Source: Anaerolineae bacterium
GTDB taxonomy: Bacteria > Chloroflexota > Anaerolineae > Aggregatilineales > Phototrophicaceae
Length of the DNA: 5,006 nt
Assembly: GCA_014379235.1 (NCBI GenBank)
Contig: JACMMD010001151.1
Coordinates: forward strand, 1-5,006
Reading direction: 5' to 3'
The notes under the pieces were generated by a model. That model made no database searches. It saw only the letters and a program-made list of their open reading frames with translations, and was not told the DNA's origin. The translations under genes and the position numbers were made by a program. Of the stretch, positions 1-4,760 are shown in pieces. The stretch's first letter is position 1. Each line of letters starts with the position of its first letter.

Positions 1-637
1 CGGCCCACTGCGTCCCCCACATGTTGTTGGCAGGGTCAGCGAAGAAGCGAGCCTGTTCACCAAGCTGCTGCCACGTTTCGGGTGCGGCCAGCGGGTATCC
101 ATATTCGGCCTCAAAGGCGGCCATATTGTCGGGGTCTTCGTACAGGTCGGTGCGATAGTGAACCACGCTGATGTCCGCATGGCGTGGGATCAGGTACAGG
201 TTGCCGTCAACTGTGGACGATTCGAGAGTGGACGGGGTAAACGCCGCCAGTTCTTCTTCGCTGAAGTAGGCGTTTAACGGTTCGAGGTAGGGGACATACG
301 CCGAATAGAAGCTGGTGTGATTCCACGCTACGTCATAGTCCGCCGCGCCCGTCGCAAAGTCTTGAACGAGCTTGCGGTCAATGTCGAAGCCGTTGAGACG
401 GGCCACGATTTCAACCGTCGCGCCAGTCATTTCCTCGAAGATGGGGATGAAGGTGTAGGCCAGTTCGTAGGGCGCATCGCCGATGGTGGCCAACCGCAGG
501 TTGATGCCTGTCAAGTCCATATCCACGCCAGCGATGGCTCCATCGTTGGGTAGTTCGGTGCCCTGCGCGGCGACAATGCCGAAGCTGAGGGCGACTACGG
601 TTAGTAGTAACAGTGCAAACAGTTTACGAGAAAACAT
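1..637 (-). CDS. ABC transporter extracellular solute-binding protein (family 1, sugar type), N-terminal 212 residues
   Basis: This is the periplasmic or cell-surface binding component of an ABC importer, probably for a sugar or related carbohydrate. The gene runs off the left edge, so only the first 212 residues are visible out of the roughly 400-450 usual for the family. The ATG at 637-635 is preceded by AAGGAG with a 7-nt gap. Residues 1-24 form a signal peptide: the charged start MFSRK, a run of Leu/Val/Ala, and a VAA|QG signal peptidase I site. There is no lipobox cysteine. The mature part shows family 1 features: a first beta strand near INLRLAT (45-51), IFEEMTGATVEIVAR (67-80), DYDVAWN (100-106), DGNLYLIPRHADISVVHYRTDLYEDP (144-169) and PETWQQL (186-192). 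Substrate cannot be read from this half. Permease and ATPase genes, if linked, would lie beyond the left edge. The 152-bp hairpin-rich gap upstream suggests its own transcript. Confidence 0.9.
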   Translation of the reverse strand, partial: MFSRKLFALLLLTVVALSFGIVAAQGTELPNDGAIAGVDMDLTGINLRLATIGDAPYELAYTFIPIFEEMTGATVEIVARLNGFDIDRKLVQDFATGAADYDVAWNHTSFYSAYVPYLEPLNAYFSEEELAAFTPSTLESSTVDGNLYLIPRHADISVVHYRTDLYEDPDNMAAFEAEYGYPLAAPETWQQLGEQARFFADPANNMWGTQWA

Positions 638-644
638 TTTATTG

Positions 645-650
645 CTCCTT
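645..650 (-). promoter_or_regulatory. Shine-Dalgarno site of the solute-binding protein gene
   Basis: AAGGAG on the minus strand, 7 nt before the ATG at 637. It is the best ribosome binding site in the window and fixes the start of the solute-binding protein so that the full signal peptide is included. Confidence 0.8.
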
Positions 651-676
651 AATCAATACACGTTTTTTGCTGCCCA

Positions 677-728
677 CCGGAGGCTAAAGCCATCCGGCTA
701 GGGTAAAACCAAGCCCACTAAAGGGGCT
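677..728 (-). repeat. Pair of palindromes sharing a C-TTTA-G apex; the upstream one may act as a terminator
   Basis: Two hairpins lie side by side. Read on the minus strand, the one at 712-728 is AGCCC-CTTTAGT-GGGCT. The one at 677-697 is a longer stem with arms CCGGA/TCCGG and an inner GGC/GCC, again around CTTTAG. Both end in a TTTA tetraloop closed by C-G, with one unpaired T in the stem, while the outer arms differ completely. That is the pattern of a dispersed palindromic repeat family with changing stems. The 712-728 hairpin is followed on the minus strand by TTGGTTTT, a weak U-rich tract, so it could also end transcription from the gene at 790-1833. Folding is by eye. Confidence 0.55.
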
Positions 729-736
729 AATACACA

Positions 737-767
737 ACGCTGGAGCGTCATGTAAGCCGTGAGCGGC
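737..767. other. Two further small hairpins in the 638-789 spacer
   Basis: ACGCT-GG-AGCGT (737-748; the 2-nt loop probably opens to 4) and GCCG-TGAG-CGGC (756-767). Together with the pair at 677-728 they put four stem-loops into about 90 bp between two minus-strand genes. They may be part of one repeat element or of a structured 5' leader of the solute-binding protein mRNA. No known riboswitch or RNA family is recognised. Confidence 0.4.
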
Positions 768-789
768 GGAAACGAAAGTGCGTTGGTTT

Positions 790-1833
790 CTATGTTGTCG
801 TTCCTCCTTCCTCGTCGCTGGTGTCGGTGTTGATTGTGCCGCCGGGAATGTCGGCGATGGGTACATCGCTTGGTTTAACCAGCCCGGTGCGGGGGTAGTG
901 ATAATCGCGGGTTTGCGATTCATCTTTGTAAACATACCACACACAGGGCGCGTTGTGGTCAAGCGTGTGGTCGAGCGGGCGCAGTGGATGGCCGCGTTTG
1001 CGTCCGGGCAGCCATTCCATCGCTATGGCACAGTGGGAGCAGTACCAGTGAACGCCCGTCTTTTGCCACGTCCATAGGTGCGGCTCTTGATTGGTGCCGT
1101 GTTCGGCGATGGGGTAGGGGGCGCGTCCGGTTTCGGGATCGCCACGACGCAGGACGCCGCCGCTGCCGCAGGGGTCGAAGCTGATGACGAAGCGATCATC
1201 TTCTTCGGCTACGGCTACATCGCCGCGCCGACGTGCGCCGGAGAAGTGTCCGCCGCGCATGCCTTCGACGGTCAGCGCGACTTTCTCCCACGGTGTCATT
1301 TTGTCCCAATTTTCGTAGCGCCCGCCCCAGATGGATTGGTGCGTGTGCAGGATGGTATCGAGAACGGCTTCCTCGCCCCATGTGGTGGCGCAGTAGGTGA
1401 GCAGGTCTTGTACCCATGCGACCATGATCTCGTGCGGGTTTTTGAACTCCAAGCGCATCTTATCGAGCCAGTCAATCGCGCTTTCGCGGTCTCCGTCTGC
1501 GATTGCATCGAGGCAGCGGTCACGCGGGGCGATGCCCAGTTCGGCGGTCTTGAAGGCGCGCATGATTCCGGCGCTGCTCTGGACTTCCATGCCGGGTTCT
1601 GCGCCGGACTTCTCCACGATGTAGCGGATGATGTCCTCAACCCATGTGGTGAGGATGCCATGCATGATCTGCATTTCGCGCAGGAAATAGTTGATGACGG
1701 TGACAGCTTCTTCATCGCGTCCGGCGCGGATGGCATCTTCGGCCAGCGTTTGCGACGATGTGCCGATGGTGTCGATGTCATCGAGGCGCAGTTGGCGTCC
1801 GATGATGGGTGATTGGGTCAGGTTAAGGGGCAT
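790..1833 (-). CDS. Unrecognised 347-residue protein: duplicated helical region plus Cys-rich FDPCGSGG / CSHC domain
   Basis: I do not recognise a named family. The ATG at 1833 has GGGAGAGG 5 nt upstream. There are two visible parts. Residues 31-80 and 108-158 look like two copies of one helical unit: AEDAIRAGRDEEAV...HGILTTWVEDIIRYI and CLDAIADGDRESAI...HEIMVAWVQDLLTYC, sharing the (L/E)DAI.(A/D)G(D/R) start and the H...W V.D(L/I)(L/I).Y end. Residues 190-305 form a second domain with FDPCGSGGVLRRG (219-231), WTWQKTGVHWYCSHC (254-268), EWLPGR (273-278) and APCVWYVYKD (295-304). Cysteines 221, 265, 268 and 297 with nearby H262 and H267 could bind a metal or cluster, or be catalytic; this is inference. 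There is no signal peptide or membrane segment, so it is probably cytoplasmic. The last 25 residues are acidic and Gly/Thr-rich and look disordered. It follows the MetE-like gene on the same strand, but 300 bp of repeats separate them. Confidence 0.85.
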   Translation of the reverse strand: MPLNLTQSPIIGRQLRLDDIDTIGTSSQTLAEDAIRAGRDEEAVTVINYFLREMQIMHGILTTWVEDIIRYIVEKSGAEPGMEVQSSAGIMRAFKTAELGIAPRDRCLDAIADGDRESAIDWLDKMRLEFKNPHEIMVAWVQDLLTYCATTWGEEAVLDTILHTHQSIWGGRYENWDKMTPWEKVALTVEGMRGGHFSGARRRGDVAVAEEDDRFVISFDPCGSGGVLRRGDPETGRAPYPIAEHGTNQEPHLWTWQKTGVHWYCSHCAIAMEWLPGRKRGHPLRPLDHTLDHNAPCVWYVYKDESQTRDYHYPRTGLVKPSDVPIADIPGGTINTDTSDEEGGTTT

Positions 1834-1838
1834 GGGAA

Positions 1839-1846
1839 CCTCTCCC
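1839..1846 (-). promoter_or_regulatory. Shine-Dalgarno-like site of the 790-1833 gene, at the edge of a repeat
   Basis: GGGAGAGG on the minus strand, 5 nt before the ATG at 1833. The same purine run recurs inside the adjacent repeat element (GAGAGGG at 1867-1873 and 2053-2059 on the plus strand, its complement at 1852-1858), so the ribosome binding site appears to be supplied by the repeat's outer edge. Confidence 0.5.
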
Positions 1847-1850
1847 TAAA

Positions 1851-1874
1851 TCCCTCTCCGCAAGCAGAGAGGGA
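1851..1874. repeat. Inverted repeat TCCCTCTC / GAGAGGGA of block A
   Basis: An 8-bp perfect stem around an 8-nt loop CGCAAGCA. Of the three block A copies, only this one has the left arm. The copies near 1931 and 2046 keep the loop and right arm but start with GCTTCATCCC instead, where a shorter CCGC-AA-GCGG hairpin is possible at 2044-2053. Confidence 0.65.
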
Positions 1875-1888
1875 CTTGAAGCGGGGAA

Positions 1889-1908
1889 GGGCGCAACACG
1901 TTGCGCCC
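1889..1908. repeat. Palindrome GGGCGCAACACGTTGCGCCC (block B copy 1)
   Basis: Nine complementary pairs around a central AC, probably opening to a CACG tetraloop. It is flanked by GGGGAA on the left and CTACAGTAGAT on the right. Its core is identical to copy 3. Confidence 0.8.
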
Positions 1909-2002
1909 CTACAGTAGATCGCTTCATCCCTGCAAGCGGAGAGGGAGTTAAAGAGGCTGGCAGCGATCCGAAGTGTGAAAGCGTTTGTGATTGTGCCGGG
2001 AA

Positions 2003-2022
2003 GGGCGAGGCATGCCTCGCCC
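2003..2022. repeat. Perfect 20-bp palindrome GGGCGAGGCATGCCTCGCCC (block B copy 2)
   Basis: This has the same frame as copies 1 and 3 (GGGAA before, CTACAGTAGAT after, GGGCG/CGCCC outer arms), but the inner arms differ: three neighbouring base pairs are exchanged on both sides at once, so pairing is preserved. Confidence 0.8.
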
Positions 2023-2074
2023 CTACAGTAGATTGCTTCATCCCCGCAAGCGGAGAGGGACTTGAAGTGGGGAA

Positions 2075-2094
2075 GGGCGCAACACGTTGCGCCC
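2075..2094. repeat. Palindrome GGGCGCAACACGTTGCGCCC (block B copy 3)
   Basis: Identical in its 20-bp core to copy 1 and embedded in the 46-bp near-identical segment 2053-2098. It lies about 40 bp downstream of the stop codon of the MetE-like gene, in the sense of minus-strand transcription, so its RNA hairpin may help end or stabilise that mRNA. There is no T-run after it. Confidence 0.75.
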
Positions 2095-2133
2095 CTACCG
2101 ACGATGTGTTTTTGAAAACGATTAACACGAGGT

Positions 2134-3174
2134 TTATTCCGCTCCCAATTCGCGGCGGACGATTTGCGCGCCGAGCGCTAACGCCTTCATCTTCTCGCGG
2201 GCGACCCAACGCGCCGTCATGCTGAAGCCGCAGTCGGCGGCTAACCAGATACGCTCAGGGTCGTTGTGCTTGAGGATGACACGGGTACGTTCGGCCACAA
2301 TTTCGGGCGTTTCGATGGCACGGGCCTTCACGTCGATGACACCCGCCGCGAGGAATTGATCGTCGCGGGCGTGGGGCGAAAAAATATCGGCCTGCCACAT
2401 GCCGCGATTGGCGTATTCGAGATGGATGATGTCTGCGTGAAGGTCTTTGAAATAGGGCGCGATGTGTTCGTAGGTTCGGTGGGCGACTGCGGGACGGCCC
2501 ATGAAGTTGCCGAAGCAGATGTGCAGGCCGATGGTGGCGTCCACGCCTTTGACCATCGCGTTAAACATCTCGACAAACTCCGGCAGCGCCACGAAGTCGT
2601 CAATGGCGGAAGGTTCATCGACCTGAATGTGGGTCGCGCCTGCGGCTACCACGTCGCGGAGTTCTTGATTGAGCAGGGGGACGAGCGCCCATGCCAGTTC
2701 GCGCTTGTCTTTATAAACATCGCCGGGATTGACGCGGAAGGCGAAGGTCACAGGGCCGCCGAGCGGCGTCACCAGCGGCTTTTGAGTGCGGGTTTTAGCG
2801 TACTCGATTTCTTCGACCAGCCCGAAGCCCTTCGGCGCGGCGAACTTGTCTACCGCTTTGAAAGCGTCGATCATGTCCGGGCCGGGGTAGCCAAGCTGAC
2901 GCTCCCACGGGATTTTCTCTATGCCGTGAATATAGTCATAGAAGCTGACGAGGAAGTTGAAGCGGCGCATCTCGCCGTCGGAGATCACGTCGACGCCGGT
3001 TTCTTCCATCTCCATGATAGCGAGGTTGGTCGCGTCATCGAAGGCTTCGCGCACGTCGGTGGGGCCCATTTTGCCCTCTTTCATGGCGTCACGGACGATG
3101 TACAGCCATCCCGGTGTGCCGTAGCTGCCGATGACTTGGGTAGGAAGAAGGGGGAGATTCTTATAATGATACAC
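2134..3174 (-). CDS. Stand-alone MetE-like (cobalamin-independent methionine synthase C-terminal domain) zinc methyltransferase
   Basis: This family transfers a methyl (or alkyl) group to a zinc-activated thiol; in MetE the acceptor is homocysteine. The protein has 346 residues, only the catalytic barrel, against about 750 for full MetE with its N-terminal half. The zinc set is complete: H218 and C220 (LHICFGN), E253 (HLEYANRG) and C315 (ADCGF), corresponding to His641, Cys643, Glu665 and Cys726 of E. coli MetE. Homocysteine-contacting positions also look conserved: IGS at 15-17, the GE of SDGEMRR (E68), and D186 in IQVDEPSA. These equivalences are from memory of the family. The start is GTG at 3174; an in-frame TAA lies upstream at 3207-3205 with no ATG between, so no other usual start exists. 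The Shine-Dalgarno match is weak. It may be a core-MetE methionine synthase with a different methyl donor, or a catabolic thiol methyl/alkyltransferase of the epoxyalkane:coenzyme M transferase type. It is cytoplasmic. Confidence 0.92.
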   Translation of the reverse strand: MYHYKNLPLLPTQVIGSYGTPGWLYIVRDAMKEGKMGPTDVREAFDDATNLAIMEMEETGVDVISDGEMRRFNFLVSFYDYIHGIEKIPWERQLGYPGPDMIDAFKAVDKFAAPKGFGLVEEIEYAKTRTQKPLVTPLGGPVTFAFRVNPGDVYKDKRELAWALVPLLNQELRDVVAAGATHIQVDEPSAIDDFVALPEFVEMFNAMVKGVDATIGLHICFGNFMGRPAVAHRTYEHIAPYFKDLHADIIHLEYANRGMWQADIFSPHARDDQFLAAGVIDVKARAIETPEIVAERTRVILKHNDPERIWLAADCGFSMTARWVAREKMKALALGAQIVRRELGAE

Positions 3175-3209
3175 GTTTAGGTTCCCAGTCTTTTGTGAAT
3201 AAATTTAGT

Positions 3210-3245
3210 GATGAGTAATGAGCGATGAGTAAATGCTTTTACTCA
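3210..3245. repeat. 14-bp near-duplication and an 8-bp stem-loop upstream of the MetE-like gene
   Basis: GATGAGTAATGAGC (3210-3223) is followed directly by a partial second copy whose first nine bases, GATGAGTAA (3224-3232), are identical. The second copy overlaps the inverted repeat TGAGTAAA-TGCT-TTTACTCA (3226-3245, 8-bp stem, 4-nt loop). It sits in the 96-bp spacer between the toxin stop and the GTG of the MetE-like gene. No T-run follows the stem on the minus strand, so a terminator is doubtful. It could be an operator or a remnant of a small repeat. Confidence 0.45.
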
Positions 3246-3270
3246 GCACTTTAAATCACGAATTGTGACC

Positions 3271-3627
3271 TCATAAAGACAACGTATGTCGAAGTGCGTT
3301 ATCAACCTCGTCCATAGGTAATGAGCCAACAGTACGACGAATAGCTGCTTCGGCAACGGTAGCTAAATTGTCGGTCATGACAACTGAATCGAACAGCAGG
3401 CCAGATTGCTGGCCTACGGGAGTATCATGAAGTACAGTCAAGCGGGCAGGATGTCCTGCTCGTTGAAGATTAGTAGATATCATGGCCACGACGATCTGAG
3501 CTATGCCAGTATTCAAATTGTCGGCCTGTACAATAAGTGCAGGCCGCATCTTGGCAGATTGCAAATCAGAGTTCGGAAATAATGTCAAAATCACATCACC
3601 GCGTTTGTAGCTTGGCTTTGGCTGCAT
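3271..3627 (-). CDS. PemK/MazF-family toxin (probable endoribonuclease) of a type II toxin-antitoxin pair
   Basis: A 118-residue protein of normal MazF length, expected to cut mRNA at short sequence motifs unless bound by its antitoxin. The barrel signature is clear: YKRGDVILTLFPNSD (7-21), KMRPALIVQADNLNTG (26-41), IVVAMISTN (45-53), SVVMTDNLATV (81-91) and the C-terminal helix VDNALRHTL (108-116). R28 and S51/T52 sit where the catalytic Arg and Thr lie in MazF (Arg in RPxL, Thr after the VVAxI strand). The start is uncertain: ATG at 3627 gives the family-like start, but in-frame ATGs at 3636 and 3639 are possible, and none has a good Shine-Dalgarno site. All these starts lie inside the antitoxin gene, so the frames overlap by 32 nt or more and translation is probably coupled. 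The enzyme looks intact. Confidence 0.88.
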   Translation of the reverse strand: MQPKPSYKRGDVILTLFPNSDLQSAKMRPALIVQADNLNTGIAQIVVAMISTNLQRAGHPARLTVLHDTPVGQQSGLLFDSVVMTDNLATVAEAAIRRTVGSLPMDEVDNALRHTLSL

Positions 3628-3856
3628 CGTAGTCATCATAAGCATCCATTTCAGGGCGATTCCAGTCCTCAGCAAACGAACTTAGGCTGTCACGGATTTC
3701 AGCCGCTTGCGCTTTATCAACACCCAAAGCGCGTAAATCAATTCCTTTCGGTGCTAGAAATGTGACGATTACCCGTGTTTCATCTGGAACACTGTTTGGC
3801 TGCTCCACCAATTCGATTTTGCCGTTTCGATAAACACCCTCAACGCTCGTGAGCAT
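3596..3856 (-). CDS. Antitoxin-like partner of the MazF-family toxin
   Basis: An 86-residue acidic protein encoded just before the toxin and overlapping it. The N-terminal stretch MLTSVEGVYRNGKIEL (1-16) is a predicted beta-hairpin like that of small AF2212/DUF104-type proteins, rather than an AbrB-fold MazE; this similarity is by eye. The middle (VIVTFLAP, 29-36) is a beta strand. The C-terminal part from about 40 is helical and acidic (RDSLSSFAEDWNRPEMDAYDDYD), as expected for a segment that wraps around and blocks the toxin. The ATG at 3856 is preferred because GAGGG lies 9 nt upstream; a TTG at 3865 would add three residues but overlaps that site. The antitoxin role comes from position, size, charge and overlap, not from a recognised family name. 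Such pairs usually repress their own promoter. Confidence 0.8.
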   Translation of the reverse strand: MLTSVEGVYRNGKIELVEQPNSVPDETRVIVTFLAPKGIDLRALGVDKAQAAEIRDSLSSFAEDWNRPEMDAYDDYDAAKAKLQTR

Positions 3857-3865
3857 GATTTCCAA

Positions 3866-3870
3866 CCCTC
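3866..3870 (-). promoter_or_regulatory. Shine-Dalgarno site of the antitoxin gene
   Basis: GAGGG on the minus strand, 9 nt before the ATG at 3856 and immediately against the alternative TTG at 3865. The spacing selects the ATG. Confidence 0.5.
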
Positions 3871-3871
3871 G

Positions 3872-3924
3872 CTAACTTCGTGCCTATACGGGTTTATTTT
3901 ACTCGAACCTCGTGCCTCGAACCT
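3872..3924. repeat. Short direct repeats between the dehydrogenase and the toxin-antitoxin pair
   Basis: TCGAACCT occurs at 3903-3910 and 3917-3924. The longer motif AACCTCGTGCCTCGAAC has a diverged relative, CTAACTTCGTGCCTA, near 3872-3886. The toxin-antitoxin promoter and its autoregulatory operator would be expected in this 70-bp gap. On the minus strand a TAAAAT at about 3896-3901 could be a -10 box, but no convincing -35 box is seen at the right distance. Confidence 0.4.
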
Positions 3925-3926
3925 TG

Positions 3927-4742
3927 TTAGTTCATCTCAATGCCGCCATCGACGTTGAGCGTTTGGCCGGTGATGTAATCGGCGTCGTCGGAACATAAGA
4001 ACGACACGGCGGCGGCCAGATCATCGGGCGTGGCGGCGCGCTTGAGCGGCACTTTCTCGATGGTGGTCTTGATCCAGTCGCCCTGCTGCAAGCCGAAACG
4101 CTGTGCCTGTGTGCGGTCTATATCGTCCCACATGGGCGTGGGCACGACGCCGGGGCAGACGGCGTTCACGTTGATGTTATAGGGCGCGAGAAACAGTGCG
4201 GCGCTCTGCGTGATGCTGATGACGGCCCACTTGGCGGCGGAATACTGCGCGGCGTAGGGCCGTCCGCTGCGGCCCGCGATAGATGAGAAGTTGACGATCT
4301 TGCCGTAGCTGCGTTCAGCGCGTCCGGCTTGCTTCACATCGTCGGGGACTTGGGCGATCATCTGCTTGGCGACGGCTTGCAGGCAGAAAAATAAGCCGCG
4401 CTGGTTGACATCGACTACACGGTCATAATCGTCGGGTGATACGTCCATCATCGACTGGGTTTTGTTGATGCCCGCATTGTTCACCAAAATGTCGATTTTG
4501 CCGTAACGGGCGACAACATCGCTGACCATTTTGTCGATTTGCGCGGTGTCGCTGATGTCGATAGGGTAGGCGAGGCCGTTGACTTCGGCGGCGACTCGTT
4601 CGGCGTTGGCGGCGTTGTACTCGGCAATGACGACTGTCGCGCCTTCGTGCGCCAAGCGTTGGGCCACGCCTGCGCCGATGCCTTGCCCTGCGCCTGTGAC
4701 GATGGCGACTTTACCCGCATGGCGGTTTGGAACTGCGGTCAT
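3927..4742 (-). CDS. Short-chain dehydrogenase/reductase (classical SDR, probably NAD-dependent, polyol/acetoin dehydrogenase-like)
   Basis: A 271-residue cytoplasmic oxidoreductase with a Rossmann fold that interconverts an alcohol and a ketone. The family marks are complete: TGAGQGIG (16-23) for the dinucleotide, acidic E41 at the end of beta 2 (IAEYN), which favours NAD over NADP, NNAG (88-91), N113, catalytic S154 (NFSSIAG), and Y167 with K171 (YSAAK). The PG after beta 6 (197-198) and the end DADYITGQTLNVDGG (253-267) are standard and resemble sorbitol or acetoin/butanediol dehydrogenases; the substrate is not determinable from this. A polar insertion of about 12-15 residues (roughly 131-146, PDDVKQAGRAER) lies before the catalytic Ser strand. 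The start is ATG at 4742, with AAGGAG 11 nt upstream (4754-4759), a rather long gap. It is the first gene of the visible minus-strand series and its leader is the tandem repeat region at 4761-5006. Confidence 0.95.
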   Translation of the reverse strand: MTAVPNRHAGKVAIVTGAGQGIGAGVAQRLAHEGATVVIAEYNAANAERVAAEVNGLAYPIDISDTAQIDKMVSDVVARYGKIDILVNNAGINKTQSMMDVSPDDYDRVVDVNQRGLFFCLQAVAKQMIAQVPDDVKQAGRAERSYGKIVNFSSIAGRSGRPYAAQYSAAKWAVISITQSAALFLAPYNINVNAVCPGVVPTPMWDDIDRTQAQRFGLQQGDWIKTTIEKVPLKRAATPDDLAAAVSFLCSDDADYITGQTLNVDGGIEMN

Positions 4743-4760
4743 GAAAGGGCTTGCTCCTTG

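Larger units (their letters stand above)
1850..2098. repeat. Mosaic intergenic repeat region (alternating GCAAGCGGAGAGGGA blocks and GGGCG...CGCCC palindromes)
   Basis: This fills most of the 300-bp gap at 1834-2133 and holds no gene. Two blocks alternate. Block A contains GCAAGC(G/A)GAGAGGGA(C/G)TT.AAG. Block B is GGGAAGGGCG...CGCCCCTAC. The order is A-B-A, a spacer of unique-looking sequence (about 1957-1994), then B-A-B. 1867-1912 matches 2053-2098 with one mismatch in 46 bp. 1905-1956 matches 2019-2070 with five mismatches in 52 bp. The palindrome cores are listed separately. Such elements are typical of short dispersed palindromic repeats moved in trans or spread by gene conversion; no transposase is present here. 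An open frame reading through this region is repeat-derived and is not a gene. Confidence 0.85.

Noticed and set aside
1078..1812. 244-codon open frame on the plus strand
   Set aside because: It is antisense to the 790-1833 gene. The minus-strand product has ordered motifs (FDPCGSGG, CSHC) and a Shine-Dalgarno site, while this one has a low-complexity Ala/Gly/Asp-rich composition.
2101..2130. GTGTT...AACAC inverted repeat after the MetE-like gene considered as a terminator
   Set aside because: There are only five pairs with a 13-nt loop and no T tract in the right place.
1823..2209. 128-codon open frame on the minus strand
   Set aside because: It runs through the repeat blocks and into the end of the MetE-like gene in another frame. 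Its repeated GAQRVAPFP and PSPLAGMK segments are translated repeats.
2266..3180. 304-codon open frame on the plus strand
   Set aside because: It lies exactly antisense to the MetE-like gene, whose zinc motifs are intact. The translation has no recognisable domain.
3227..3244. Hairpin after the toxin gene considered as a Rho-independent terminator
   Set aside because: The stem is AT-rich and is not followed by a T-run on the minus strand.
3863..3865. TTG at 3865 as the antitoxin start
   Set aside because: It would abut the GAGGG ribosome site with no spacing, whereas the ATG at 3856 has a normal 9-nt gap.
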